In this document: one piece after another, positions 36,695-46,817 of the stretch
Position numbering within the stretch: position 1 is the stretch's first letter
Layout: each line of letters starts with the position of its first letter
DNA from: Brachyspira hampsonii 30446
GTDB taxonomy: Bacteria > Spirochaetota > Brachyspiria > Brachyspirales > Brachyspiraceae
DNA: 64,000 nt
NCBI RefSeq assembly: GCF_000316195.1
Contig: NZ_JH994111.1
Span: 1,378,498-1,442,497, forward strand
Reading direction: 5' to 3'
Made by a program: the position numbers and the translations under genes
Notes under the pieces: generated by a model
Seen by the model: the letters and a program-made list of their open reading frames with translations, nothing else
The model's database searches: none
Told to the model about the DNA's origin: nothing

Positions 36695-36953
36695 CTATAA
36701 ACGAGCATCTGATAACCGACGAAGGAAATTGTCAGATGATTAAAAGCGAGTTTATAGCTAGCAACAATAATAAAATAATTTTAACGCTATAAACGAACAT
36801 CTGATAAGCGACGAAGGAAATTGTCAGATGATTAAAAGTAAGTTTATAGCTAGCAACAATAATAAAATAATTTTAACGCTATAAACGAGCATCTGATAAC
36901 TGACGAAGGAAGTTGTCAGATGATTAAAAGCGAGTTTATAGCTAGCAACAATA
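36695..36953 (+). repeat. Three tandem 92-bp hairpin repeats between argC and argJ
   Basis: Units start at 36695, 36787 and 36879 and are nearly identical. Each folds as nested hairpins: an outer stem CTATAAAC/GTTTATAG, then an inner stem CATCTGATAA/TTGTCAGATG around a loop with GACGAAGGA, flanked by CGAGC (or CGAAC) and GCGAG (or GTAAG). The last unit ends just before the argJ ribosome site. A related element with different stem sequence lies at 58672-58740. Confidence 0.92.
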
Positions 36954-36966
36954 GGAGATTAAATAG

Positions 36967-38199
36967 ATGACAAACATTAAACAAATTGAAGGCGGTGTAT
37001 GTTCTGCTAAAGGTTTCAAAGCAAATGGAGTACATGCTGGTATAAAAAAGAATAGTGAAAAAAAAGATTTAGCAATAATTTATAGTGAAAGTTTATGTTC
37101 AGCAGCCGCTGTTTATACACAAAATAAAGTATGCGGAGCAAATATCATTGTAAGCAAAGAGCATTTAAAAGATGGTAAAGCAAAAGCAGTTATATGCAAT
37201 TCTGGAAATGCTAATACCTGCAATAAAGACGGAGTTGAAAAGGCAAAGGAAATGTGTAAACTCGCAGCTGATGTATTGGGTATTGATGAAAAAAATGTAG
37301 CAGTTGCTTCTACAGGTGTTATAGGAGTTCCTCTTAATATAGAGCCTATACAAAAAAATATGAAAGTATTAATAGATAATTTAGGACATTCTAAAGAGCA
37401 TGCTCAAAATGCAGCAGCAGCCATAATGACTACAGATACAACTATGAAAGAAATTGCTTATGAATTTGAAATAGACGGAAAAAAAGTTCATATCGGAGGT
37501 ATGTCAAAAGGAAGCGGTATGATTCACCCTAATATGGCTACCATGCTTGCATTTGTAACTACAGACTGCAATATTACAAGTGAAATGTTGCAAAAGGCTT
37601 TAAGCGAGGATGTTAAATCTACATATAACATGATTAGTGTTGACGGAGATACTTCTACTAATGATATGTGCGTAGTGCTTGCTAATGGAGAAGCTCAAAA
37701 TAATATAATAGATAAAGAAGATGATAATTATAAAATATTTTGTAAAGCATTAAATATGACAAATACTTATTTATCAAAACAGATGGCTAAAGACGGAGAA
37801 GGTGCTACAAAATTAATAGAATGCGAAGTTATAAATGCAATCGATATGAAATTAGCTAGAAAAATAGCAAAATCTGTAATCACTTCAAATTTAGTAAAAG
37901 CTGCTATGTTCGGATGCGATATGAATTGGGGAAGAATTTCATGTGCTATAGGGTATACAGAAGACGCTGATTTTGATATTAATAAAGTATCTATTAATGT
38001 AGGTTCTAAATACGGCGAGATGAATGTTTATAAAGACGGATACGGGGTAGAGTTCAGCGAAGAAGAGGCTTTGAAAATATTAAAAGAAGATGAGATAAAA
38101 ATTACAATAGATATGAACTCTGGTACAAGTAAGGCTGTTGCTTGGGGCTGTGATTTAACTTATGATTATGTAAAAATTAATGGCTCTTACAGAAGTTAA
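36967..38199 (+). CDS. argJ: Bifunctional-type glutamate N-acetyltransferase ArgJ
   Basis: ArgJ transfers acetyl from N-acetylornithine to glutamate, and in some bacteria also uses acetyl-CoA. The 410-residue precursor has the self-cleavage site with the nucleophilic threonine in HPNMATMLAFVTTDCN (about residue 190), preceded by GGMSKGSGMI. Other blocks are CNSGNANTCN and the end MNSGTSKAVAWGCDLTYDYV. The ATG has TAGGAG upstream, immediately after the repeat array. It belongs to the cyclic arginine pathway, so no ArgE would be needed. Confidence 0.96.
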   Translation: MTNIKQIEGGVCSAKGFKANGVHAGIKKNSEKKDLAIIYSESLCSAAAVYTQNKVCGANIIVSKEHLKDGKAKAVICNSGNANTCNKDGVEKAKEMCKLAADVLGIDEKNVAVASTGVIGVPLNIEPIQKNMKVLIDNLGHSKEHAQNAAAAIMTTDTTMKEIAYEFEIDGKKVHIGGMSKGSGMIHPNMATMLAFVTTDCNITSEMLQKALSEDVKSTYNMISVDGDTSTNDMCVVLANGEAQNNIIDKEDDNYKIFCKALNMTNTYLSKQMAKDGEGATKLIECEVINAIDMKLARKIAKSVITSNLVKAAMFGCDMNWGRISCAIGYTEDADFDINKVSINVGSKYGEMNVYKDGYGVEFSEEEALKILKEDEIKITIDMNSGTSKAVAWGCDLTYDYVKINGSYRS

Positions 38200-38218
38200 T
38201 AATATAAAGGAAATAAAA

Positions 38219-39085
38219 ATGGAAAATATTTCAAATAGAGATAAAGCGTTTATATTAAATCAGGCTCTTCCTTATATACAAAAATACACAGGAAAAACCG
38301 TTGTTATAAAATACGGCGGAAGTGCTATGGAAAATCCAGAATTAAAAAAGAAAGTTATGACTGATGTTGCACTTTTATCTACAGTTGGTATAAAGGTTAT
38401 AGTGGTTCATGGCGGCGGTAAAGATATCACTGCGGTACTCAATAAAATAGGCAAAGAATCTAAATTCATAAACGGACTTAGATATACTGATAAAGAAACT
38501 GCAGAAGTAGTAAAAATGGTGCTTGCTGGAAAGGTTAATAAAGATTTAGTGGCTTCTCTTGAAAACTCAGGCGGTAAATGTTTAGGTATATGCGGTATTG
38601 ACGGAGGTATGTTTAAAGTAAGTAAATACAAAGGAGATGATGATTTAGGATTTGTAGGTGATGTTGATGAAGTGGATACGGATTTATTAAATACAATTAT
38701 AACAAATAAATATATTCCAATAGTTGCAACTATAGGATGCGACAATGAAGGAAATGTATATAATATCAATGCTGATACTGCCGCTGCTAAAATAGCAGAA
38801 AGCCTCAAAGCAGAAACCTTAATATATATGACAGATACTCCGGGACTTTTAAAAAATAAAGATGATGAAAGCTCTTTAATAAATCAGATAAATATTAAAG
38901 ATATAGATAATTTAATAAAAGACGGTACTATATCAGGAGGAATGATACCTAAAGTTAAGCATTGTATAGATGCAGTTGAAAATGGAGTATCAAAAGTATT
39001 TATAATAGACGGAAGATTATGTCATTCCTTGTTAATAGAAATGTTTACCGATGAAGGTATAGGAACTATGTTTTATAAAGACTAA
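38219..39085 (+). CDS. argB: Acetylglutamate kinase ArgB
   Basis: ArgB phosphorylates N-acetylglutamate. The protein of 288 residues has the amino-acid kinase signatures VVIKYGGSAM near the start, VVHGGGKDITAVLNKIG, and NINADTAAAKIAESLKAE near residue 196. The ATG at 38219 has AAAGGAAA upstream and gives the usual N-terminus (DKAFILNQALPYIQKYTGK); an ATG at 38180 would overlap argJ. An N-terminal helix like that of arginine-inhibited hexameric ArgB is present, so feedback inhibition by arginine is possible. Confidence 0.96.
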   Translation: MENISNRDKAFILNQALPYIQKYTGKTVVIKYGGSAMENPELKKKVMTDVALLSTVGIKVIVVHGGGKDITAVLNKIGKESKFINGLRYTDKETAEVVKMVLAGKVNKDLVASLENSGGKCLGICGIDGGMFKVSKYKGDDDLGFVGDVDEVDTDLLNTIITNKYIPIVATIGCDNEGNVYNINADTAAAKIAESLKAETLIYMTDTPGLLKNKDDESSLINQINIKDIDNLIKDGTISGGMIPKVKHCIDAVENGVSKVFIIDGRLCHSLLIEMFTDEGIGTMFYKD

Positions 39086-39126
39086 AAATAGTAATGAGTA
39101 AATAAAATAAAAATGAGGGTAAAAAT

Positions 39127-40365
39127 ATGCCATGCAAAAAAACAAATAAACAAAATACTGAAAATAATGAAAAGTCAAAACTAAAAAAAGAATATATAAA
39201 TAACAGTAAAAAATATGTTGCTAATACTTATGCCAGATTTGATTTGGTTTTAGAATCTGGAAGCGGTGCTAAATTAAAAGATATTGAAGGAAAAGAATAT
39301 ATTGATTTAGGAAGCGGAATTGGGGTTAATAGCATAGGATATGGTAATAAAAGCTGGATTAATGCTGTAGCTAATCAGCTAAAAACTCTTCAGCATACTT
39401 CTAATTTGTACTATACAAAACCTTATATTGATTTAGCTAAAAAACTATGTACTATAACAAAATATGATAAAGTATTTTTCTGCAATTCTGGTGCTGAGGC
39501 TAATGAAGCTGCTATAAAATGTGCAAGAAAATACTCTTTTGATAAATACGCCAATAATGATAAAGAATATAAAAGAAATAAAATAGTAACATTAAAAAAC
39601 TCTTTTCATGGCAGAACTATGGCTACACTATCTGCTACAGGTCAGGAAGTTTTTCATAATTACTTTTTTCCATTTTTGGAAGGATTTTCATTTGCAGAGG
39701 CAAACAATTATGAAGATACTGTTTCAAAATTAAAAGATAATGCTTGTGCTATAATGCTTGAACTTATACAGGGAGAGGGCGGAGTTATACCTCTTGATAA
39801 GGAATATGTGCAGAAAGTACATAAATACTGCGAAGAAAATGATATACTTTTTATAGTTGATGAAGTACAAACTGGAGTTGGAAGAACAGGTAAATTTTTA
39901 TGCTCAGAGCATTTCGGTATAAAACCAGACATAACTACATTAGCTAAAGGTTTAGGTGGAGGACTTCCTATAGGGGCAATACTTATGGGTAAAAAATGTT
40001 CTGATGTATTTAATAATGGAGATCATGGTTCTACATTTGGTGCTAATCCTATAGTGGCAAGCAGTGCTTTGGAAGTATTAAATATCATAAACAAAGACCT
40101 ATTAAAAGAAGTAAGTAAAAAATCAAAGTATATAAAAGATAAATTAATGAAACTTGATAATGTAGAAAGTGTTGATGGTATAGGTTTAATGCTAGGAATA
40201 AAACTTAAAGAAGGTTTGAATGCCAAAGAAATAGTAGAAAAATGTATATCTAAAGGTGCTATTCCATTAACTGCCAAAACAAAAATAAGACTTCTTCCTC
40301 CTCTTACAATAACAGAAAAAGAATTAGAGAAAGCGGTTTCTATACTTTGTGAATGTATAGGATAA
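39127..40365 (+). CDS. argD: Acetylornithine aminotransferase ArgD
   Basis: ArgD is a pyridoxal-phosphate aminotransferase that makes N-acetylornithine. The 412-residue protein has the class III signatures FCNSGAEANEAAIKCARKY, FHGRTMATLSATGQ, LFIVDEVQTGVGRTGKFL and the lysine that binds the cofactor in TTLAKGLGGGLPIGA (about residue 277). The first 20 residues are Lys/Asn-rich and extra to the family core. It ends the arginine operon. GAGGG precedes the ATG. A 2-oxoglutarate-dependent enzyme, it draws on the nearby acn-icd-gltA products. Confidence 0.95.
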   Translation: MPCKKTNKQNTENNEKSKLKKEYINNSKKYVANTYARFDLVLESGSGAKLKDIEGKEYIDLGSGIGVNSIGYGNKSWINAVANQLKTLQHTSNLYYTKPYIDLAKKLCTITKYDKVFFCNSGAEANEAAIKCARKYSFDKYANNDKEYKRNKIVTLKNSFHGRTMATLSATGQEVFHNYFFPFLEGFSFAEANNYEDTVSKLKDNACAIMLELIQGEGGVIPLDKEYVQKVHKYCEENDILFIVDEVQTGVGRTGKFLCSEHFGIKPDITTLAKGLGGGLPIGAILMGKKCSDVFNNGDHGSTFGANPIVASSALEVLNIINKDLLKEVSKKSKYIKDKLMKLDNVESVDGIGLMLGIKLKEGLNAKEIVEKCISKGAIPLTAKTKIRLLPPLTITEKELEKAVSILCECIG

Positions 40366-40450
40366 TAATATAATTTTGTTTTTATAAAATAAAAGTGCAT
40401 TATAATTAATTTTATTAGCAATAATAAAAAAAATAATATAATATATTATT

Positions 40451-41008
40451 ATGAGTAAAGTATTAAAACAATCAAAGGCAGTTCTTATTACTGCACTAAT
40501 GTATAATGACATAGATATATATAATTGTGTATTAGAAAAACTTATTAATAATTTCGGGGAAATTGAAATTATAAGTGATGAATATTTATTTTCGCATTCT
40601 GTTTATTATAAAGAAGAGATGGGTGAATCACTAAATAAGCGATTTATAGTTTTTAAAGATATGATAGAAAGAGACTACATAAGTGATGTAAAAAAAATAA
40701 CAGATAATATAGAAAAAGAATATTCAGATGAAAACAATAGAAGAAAAATTAATATAGATCCTGCAATATTGACTTTGGAAAATTTTATTCTAGTTACAAA
40801 TAAAAACTTTACGCATAGGATATATTTAAAAGAAGGAGTATTTGCAGATTTAACTCTCATATATAAAAAGAAAAAAGGATATACTGAATTAGAATGGACT
40901 TATGCTGATTATTCAAGCGATGAAACAAAAAGGTTTTTAAATAAAATAAGAGAGCTTTTCTACAATAGACTTATAGAAAGCTCTCCATTTGGTTCTAATT
41001 GGAAATAA
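40451..41008 (+). CDS. DUF4416 family protein
   Basis: This 185-residue protein matches the DUF4416 family seen in spirochaetes and deltaproteobacteria: SVYYKEEMGESLNKRFIVF, INIDPAILTLENFILVTNK, HRIYLKEGVFADLTLIY and LEWTYADYSSDETKRFL. The function is unknown. No ribosome site precedes the ATG; TATAAT at 40437-40442 would start transcription two or three bases before it, so the mRNA may be leaderless. It ends three bases before the convergent chemoreceptor gene. Confidence 0.85.
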   Translation: MSKVLKQSKAVLITALMYNDIDIYNCVLEKLINNFGEIEIISDEYLFSHSVYYKEEMGESLNKRFIVFKDMIERDYISDVKKITDNIEKEYSDENNRRKINIDPAILTLENFILVTNKNFTHRIYLKEGVFADLTLIYKKKKGYTELEWTYADYSSDETKRFLNKIRELFYNRLIESSPFGSNWK

Positions 41009-41011
41009 TTT

Positions 41012-43276
41012 TTAAGAATCTTTTATTCCGGCTATTCTTACAAACTCTTTATCCCATACACCGATATGTTCTATTAAAAGTTTAGCTAGAAGCTCAGCAA
41101 AATCAATAGCAACTTTTTTCCAATCGCTGCTTGATTTAAATGCTTTATATTGATCATCAATAGCTCTTTCAAATCTTCTATGTTCTTCAAAATGTTCTTT
41201 AATTTTATGATATTTATCTTTATGTGCAGCCTGTATTTTCTGCTCTTCAGCAAAGTGATATTTAGTGTAATCAATAGCACCTCTAAATGCTTCATCAACA
41301 TCTTCTTTTACACCATTATATAAAGCAGCATGAACTTTATTAGCATATTCTATAATTTTTACATGCTGACCATCTATAATTTTATTATGAGTATAATACT
41401 GATCAAGCCATTCTAATTTTCTAGCACCAATCTTAAAGAAAGACATAGCATTGGACAACTGCTCCATCTGATCTTCAAGTTCTTTAGATGATTCATGCAT
41501 AGAAGAAACCAATGTACTATTATCTTGAGTTTGTGCATCCATACTAGACATAGCACTATTTATACTATCTATACCTATTAACTGTTCTTTAGTAGTATTA
41601 GCCATATCAGCAATAACTTTTGTAGTTTCTTCAATTTTACTTTCTATATCTTCAAATAAAGTTCTAGACATATTGGCAGAATCAGTTGCTTTTTTTACCT
41701 TATCATTACTTTCTGTAATAAATGAAGTGATATTATTAACAGAACTTTGAGTAGTCTGTGCCAAATTTCTAACCTCAGAAGCAACAACGGCAAATCCCCT
41801 GCCCTGCTCTCCTGCTCTTGCTGCCTCTACTGAAGCATTCAAAGCCAGTATATTAGTCTGAAAAGCTATATCTTCAATAAACTTTACTAATCCGCTAATC
41901 TTTTGACTATATTCAAAAGCCTGACTAGTATTTTGAGCGGTTTCTGCAATAATGCTTCCGGCTTCTTCTACAGCAGTCCTTGCATCTGTCATCATATCAT
42001 TAATAATAGAAGCATTCTCTGCTGTTTTCTTTATGGTACTTGATATCTCTTCTGTAGCTTCAGCTGTCTTTTCTAAATCTGATGCCTGATTCAAAGTTCT
42101 TGAAGCCAAATCTTTATTTGAATATGATAGAGAATATGCTGTCCTCTTAGTCAAAGCAACATTTGAATTAGCTACATCTATAATATCTCTTATAGATGTT
42201 TTTATATTATCAAAACTTTTTATTAATTCTCCTGTTTCATCTTTTCTGCCTAAATATTCATTATTTACCTCAAAAGTTAAATCTCCTTCAGATATTAAAT
42301 TTGCTAATCTCAAAGCCTCTTTTAAAGGAGATGTTAATCTTCTTGTAAATGCTACAATAACAAGAGTTACAATTATTATTATAGCTATTCCAAATAATAT
42401 AGAGAATATAATAGTTTTTCCTAGTGAAGAATATAACTCATTTTGTAAAATAGTTATTATGATGTACCAATCTGTATTATCTACATTGTAGTATGACATT
42501 AAATATTTTTGATTATCAGAAATATCCTTATAATGAGTAATACCATTTTTATTTTTTAAAACCTCGTCATAAGGAAGATAACTTTCTGCTGTAGTTAAAA
42601 TTTTATTCTTGTCATTATGAGCTAATATTTTTTTATTTCCATCTATTATAGAGATTTTTCCGCTTTCTCCTATTTTCACATTTAATATGTATCCGTTAAT
42701 CAAATCTCCCCAATCTACATTTCCAGATAATACCCCTAGAACTCTGCCTGTATTATCTTTTATTCCTGCCCATACTCTATAAGTAGGATTTCCTGTAGCA
42801 ACTGATTTGCTTACACTTGCCTCTCCTCCTAAATTATATCCGCCAGATACAAAAGCCTTCCAACCTTCATCATTTCTATCCATAGTTACATTATTAAGAA
42901 TGCCATTCTCAGAATCTATTATAGCATTTCCATTTAAATCTAATAATATAAAATTGATGAATGAATTTTTTGAAGTCTTGAAATACTTCAAAGCTTCTTC
43001 AGCTCTAAGTTTTAAAGTTTCATCCCCAGGATTTAATAAAAAATTTATTAATGATTCAGAGGTAATAAAATTTCCCATAGAAGAATAATTATCCTCTAAC
43101 CAAAGATTAATTAAATTTTTATAAGAAATAGATGTTGATTCAAATCCGCTATCAACAGCATCATCTATAGCCTTTGTACTAAAAAATAATACAACCCCAA
43201 CGCTAAGCAATATAGATATAATTATAGCAGTTATAAACAAAACAGGTATTTTAAATCTTAAACTATATATTTTCAT
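41012..43276 (-). CDS. Chemoreceptor with C-terminal hemerythrin domain
   Basis: This 754-residue receptor has a first membrane span at about 7-30, a Cache-type extracytoplasmic sensor, a second span near 285-310, HAMP, the CheA-contact tip ([20 protein letters not shown]) and a C-terminal bacteriohemerythrin of about 135 residues. All diiron ligands appear to be there: H in IDGQHVKII, HxxxE in YHFAEEQ, HxxxH in HFEEHRRF and HxxxxD in [10 protein letters not shown]. Hemerythrin receptors bind O2, so this one likely senses oxygen or redox state in addition to an outside ligand. The ATG at 43276 has GGAGAG upstream; an earlier start adds 16 residues without a site. Confidence 0.93.
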   Translation of the reverse strand: MKIYSLRFKIPVLFITAIIISILLSVGVVLFFSTKAIDDAVDSGFESTSISYKNLINLWLEDNYSSMGNFITSESLINFLLNPGDETLKLRAEEALKYFKTSKNSFINFILLDLNGNAIIDSENGILNNVTMDRNDEGWKAFVSGGYNLGGEASVSKSVATGNPTYRVWAGIKDNTGRVLGVLSGNVDWGDLINGYILNVKIGESGKISIIDGNKKILAHNDKNKILTTAESYLPYDEVLKNKNGITHYKDISDNQKYLMSYYNVDNTDWYIIITILQNELYSSLGKTIIFSILFGIAIIIIVTLVIVAFTRRLTSPLKEALRLANLISEGDLTFEVNNEYLGRKDETGELIKSFDNIKTSIRDIIDVANSNVALTKRTAYSLSYSNKDLASRTLNQASDLEKTAEATEEISSTIKKTAENASIINDMMTDARTAVEEAGSIIAETAQNTSQAFEYSQKISGLVKFIEDIAFQTNILALNASVEAARAGEQGRGFAVVASEVRNLAQTTQSSVNNITSFITESNDKVKKATDSANMSRTLFEDIESKIEETTKVIADMANTTKEQLIGIDSINSAMSSMDAQTQDNSTLVSSMHESSKELEDQMEQLSNAMSFFKIGARKLEWLDQYYTHNKIIDGQHVKIIEYANKVHAALYNGVKEDVDEAFRGAIDYTKYHFAEEQKIQAAHKDKYHKIKEHFEEHRRFERAIDDQYKAFKSSSDWKKVAIDFAELLAKLLIEHIGVWDKEFVRIAGIKDS

Positions 43277-43491
43277 ACTTTCTCTCCGAAGTATATTTTT
43301 AATTATAATGTAGAATAATAACACTTATAGAAATAAATTTCAATATAATACAATAATCTTATAAGTAGTAATTATCAATAAGTATATATAATTATCCCTT
43401 ACTAAAATAATTATATAATAAAATATAATAAAAGTTTTTCATATTGCAAAATTTTTTATAAATAATATCGTATATATATAAAATTTTATTA

Positions 43492-45732
43492 CTATATTCC
43501 AGCTATTTTTACAAATTCTTTATCCCAAACCCCTATATGCTGAATAAGCCATTTACTTAAAATATTTGCCATATCCAAAGCCGTATTTTTCCAATCACTA
43601 GCATTATTTAGCTCTTTAATTTTTTTATCAACTAAATTTTCAAAACTTCTATGCTGTTCAAAATGTTCCTTAATCTTTTTGTATTTATTAGAATTAGCAT
43701 TTTGAAGTTTCTCTTCATCGGAAAAATGGTATTTGGTATAATCTAAAGTCATATTAAAGATATTTTTTACTCTATCTTTATCATTTTCATAAATAGCAGA
43801 GTATATATCATTAATAAAGTTAATCAATTTCATATGCTGTTCATCTATATGAGCATTATTAGTATTATAATTATCCGACCAATCTATATGATGAACACCT
43901 GTTTTAAAGAAACTTATGGCACTGAAGAAATTATTAGTTTGTTTTTCTAACTCTGAAGACGAATTTTTCATAAGCTCTACTAAATTGGCATTATCTTTAG
44001 TCTTCACATCTATACTAAGCATAGAATTATTAATTTTAGAAACATCTTCATGCTGCCTGTCTATCCTTACAACCATATCCTGCATTATATTAGTAGTATT
44101 TTCTATTTTCTTTTCTATCTCCACAAATAATTTTTGCGACATATTAGCAGAATCGGTAGCTTTTTTTATTTTATCATTACTATCTTCTATAAGTAAAGTG
44201 ATATTTTTGGCAGATTCCGAAGTGCTTTGTGCCAAATTTCTAACCTCAGAAGCAACGACAGCAAATCCCCTTCCCTGCTCTCCAGCCCTAGCAGCCTCTA
44301 CAGAAGCATTTAACGCCAATATATTAGTCTGAAAAGCTATATCCTCAATAATCTTTATAATATCACCTATCTTCTTACTAGATTCAAATACAAGTTCAGT
44401 ATTTTTAGCCGTATCAAATATTATAGCTCCGGCATTATTTATTTCATCTCTGGCATCCATCATACTTTCACTCATAGATTTCATATTACTTGTAGATTCA
44501 TCTATAGCCATAGAAATATTTTTCATAAACTCTGTTGTTTCATTTATATCTGAAGCCTGAGATATTGTTCTCTCAGATAGATCTTTATTAGAATAATAGA
44601 GACTATATGCAGTTCTTTTTGTCTGTGAAATATTAGAGTTTACTACTTTAATGATATCTTTTATAACTTTTTTCATTTTATTAAAGCTATTTAAAATATC
44701 TCCTATTTCATCTTTTCTAGTTAAATATTTCTCTGATATAACACTAGTTAAATCACCATTAGAAATACTTTCTGCCTCTTTAACTGCTTCTTTAATAGGA
44801 TACATAACATGCTTACAGAATAGCCAGATTACAATTATGGAAATAATACTAAGAACTATTCCTACTGCAATAGGAAGTATAAGCATAAACTTAACAGGAT
44901 TATAAAGTTCGCTTTCAGCTATAGTTACAACTATATACCAATGAGGATAGATAATAGTATTAAAATAAAGCATATAAAGTTTACCGTCATTGTCTTTATA
45001 ATGTTTTATTCCTGTTTTAAGATCTGTAATATCTTTTAAAGGTTCAAATTCAGAAAGACTAGTAAATACTTTAGTTTCATCTTTAGAAGCTATTACATTC
45101 TTATTTTCATCTATTATGATAATATTTCCTGTTTCTCCGTATTTATAATTAGATATAGAATGACCTATAAAATCAGCCCAATCAATATGATATGATAATA
45201 CTCCAATTATATCACCATTAGCATCATTTATATCCGAATACATTTTAAACACAGGCTTTCCTGTTATAGCCGACTTAGAAATCCATATTCTTTCATTTTT
45301 GGTATTATTTCTATAAGAATAAAAATCAGAATCAGAGCCATGATTATAAGCCATTAAGCTTCCGCCTTCTGAATCCAGCAAAACTTTTCCATCTGTATCT
45401 AAAATTACAAAATGAAGTGAGGATTTCCTATAATTTTTAAATGCTGAAAGACTATCAGCTGCCATTTGAGTATTTTCTTCTGTCCTATCCAATAAATAAT
45501 TGATAATACTTTGATTTGTAGAAAAAGAATCTACCCTTGATTGTTGTTCTTCTATCCATAGATTAACCGTACTTTCATAAGCAACGGCTGTTGTTTCAAA
45601 TCCATTTTGAGCCGCTATATCAACGGACTTCAATGATATTAAAAACATTATAACAGTTATTACAAATATTGATAATGTAATAGAAAGTCCCATAATAAGC
45701 GGTATTTTAAATGTTAAACTATTAAGTTTCAT
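43492..45732 (-). CDS. Chemoreceptor with C-terminal hemerythrin domain, paralogue
   Basis: This 746-residue receptor is a paralogue of the next gene downstream, with the same order: span (about 10-33), Cache-type sensor ([34 protein letters not shown]), span (about 285-310), HAMP, signalling tip ([20 protein letters not shown]) and hemerythrin. The iron ligands are kept ([37 protein letters not shown]). The sensor halves have diverged much more than the tips, which points to different outside ligands with a common oxygen-binding output. AAGGG precedes the ATG. Confidence 0.93.
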   Translation of the reverse strand: MKLNSLTFKIPLIMGLSITLSIFVITVIMFLISLKSVDIAAQNGFETTAVAYESTVNLWIEEQQSRVDSFSTNQSIINYLLDRTEENTQMAADSLSAFKNYRKSSLHFVILDTDGKVLLDSEGGSLMAYNHGSDSDFYSYRNNTKNERIWISKSAITGKPVFKMYSDINDANGDIIGVLSYHIDWADFIGHSISNYKYGETGNIIIIDENKNVIASKDETKVFTSLSEFEPLKDITDLKTGIKHYKDNDGKLYMLYFNTIIYPHWYIVVTIAESELYNPVKFMLILPIAVGIVLSIISIIVIWLFCKHVMYPIKEAVKEAESISNGDLTSVISEKYLTRKDEIGDILNSFNKMKKVIKDIIKVVNSNISQTKRTAYSLYYSNKDLSERTISQASDINETTEFMKNISMAIDESTSNMKSMSESMMDARDEINNAGAIIFDTAKNTELVFESSKKIGDIIKIIEDIAFQTNILALNASVEAARAGEQGRGFAVVASEVRNLAQSTSESAKNITLLIEDSNDKIKKATDSANMSQKLFVEIEKKIENTTNIMQDMVVRIDRQHEDVSKINNSMLSIDVKTKDNANLVELMKNSSSELEKQTNNFFSAISFFKTGVHHIDWSDNYNTNNAHIDEQHMKLINFINDIYSAIYENDKDRVKNIFNMTLDYTKYHFSDEEKLQNANSNKYKKIKEHFEQHRSFENLVDKKIKELNNASDWKNTALDMANILSKWLIQHIGVWDKEFVKIAGI

Positions 45733-45800
45733 TATTAAAACCCTTATTATAAAATATTATAATACATTATATCATATTATAAAATTAAATCAAATCATAA

Positions 45801-46604
45801 CTATCTTAATAAATTCAAAGCATCTTTAGGTAAATTATTAGAATGTACAAGCATAGCTAAAGCAGACTGCGATTTTATTGAGCTTATAGCTTCAAAAATA
45901 GAAGCTTCAGCTACATCTCTATCCATTTTTTTACTGCCGTAAGCTATAACATTTTCATAAGAAGTCATAAGTCCTTGAATATATGTATTAAATCTATTTT
46001 TATAAGCTCCTAAATCAGATCTTTGTTTAATAACATATCCGATCGCTTCATCTATTATTCCTATGGTTCTATTTGCTTTGCTTACAGAAGATACAGAAAT
46101 ATAACTGTTGAGTTCATTTTTCAATTTCAAAGAATTGGCTGTCATTGTGGCAATATAAATTCTTTTTCTCTGATCTCTGCTTGGTCCTATATGAATCCAC
46201 ATACTTGCTGATGCATTAACAGTATTTGAAAATCTTCCTGTAAATATATTTAAAGTATTAAATTGTGCTTGACTTGCTACCCTATCTATTTCATCTATTA
46301 AACTTGATACTTCTGCCTGAATATATGCTCTGTCAGAATTATTGTATATTCCATTTGCAGCTTTTACTGATAATTCTCTAATACGCTGCAATATATTTAT
46401 TGTTTCATCCAAATATCCGTCAGCTGTCTGTATAAATGATATTCCGTCCTGAGTATTTTTTTCGGCACGAAGTATATATCTTCTCTGCACTAAAGGTCCT
46501 TTATCGCCTGCAAATAAACTAGGAAATTTTTTCTTATGCTCAGTTGAATTAACTTTTAAATATCTGTTTGCCCTAATTGCATTAATATTATTTGTTATTA
46601 TCAT
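45801..46604 (-). CDS. Divergent FlaB-type flagellin
   Basis: This 267-residue protein is related to the spirochaete flagellar core protein FlaB: MIITNNINAIRANRYL, DGISFIQTADGYLDETINIL, RIRELSVKAANGIYNNSDRA, ASMWIHIGPSRDQRKRIYIA and SALAMLVHSN near the end. The usual N-terminal block with LSSG, INRAGDDASGLA and SEKMRSQIRGL is missing; in its place is a shorter, basic stretch. The C-terminal helix is also altered. It might be a minor or specialised filament protein, or a decaying gene. The ATG at 46604 is used because the upstream start is TTG without a ribosome site. Confidence 0.85.
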   Translation of the reverse strand: MIITNNINAIRANRYLKVNSTEHKKKFPSLFAGDKGPLVQRRYILRAEKNTQDGISFIQTADGYLDETINILQRIRELSVKAANGIYNNSDRAYIQAEVSSLIDEIDRVASQAQFNTLNIFTGRFSNTVNASASMWIHIGPSRDQRKRIYIATMTANSLKLKNELNSYISVSSVSKANRTIGIIDEAIGYVIKQRSDLGAYKNRFNTYIQGLMTSYENVIAYGSKKMDRDVAEASIFEAISSIKSQSALAMLVHSNNLPKDALNLLR

Positions 46605-46817
46605 AAAAAACCCCAATTATTCATTAATTTATTTAATAATATTATAATACATAAAGAATATTTTCAATAATTTATTTATTATTATCGGTATTAATTATAG
46701 AATTTTATTATATCATTAAGTAAAATAAAACTTTTAATATTATTTTATTTTTATAAATGTAATTTTTTTAGGTTTATAATATAATTAAAATATTAAAAAT
46801 AAATCATTATTAGTGAA

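Noticed and set aside
36695..36953. A CRISPR array
   Set aside because: Units are 92 bp, contiguous and fully repeated; there are no unique spacers between short repeats and no cas genes nearby.
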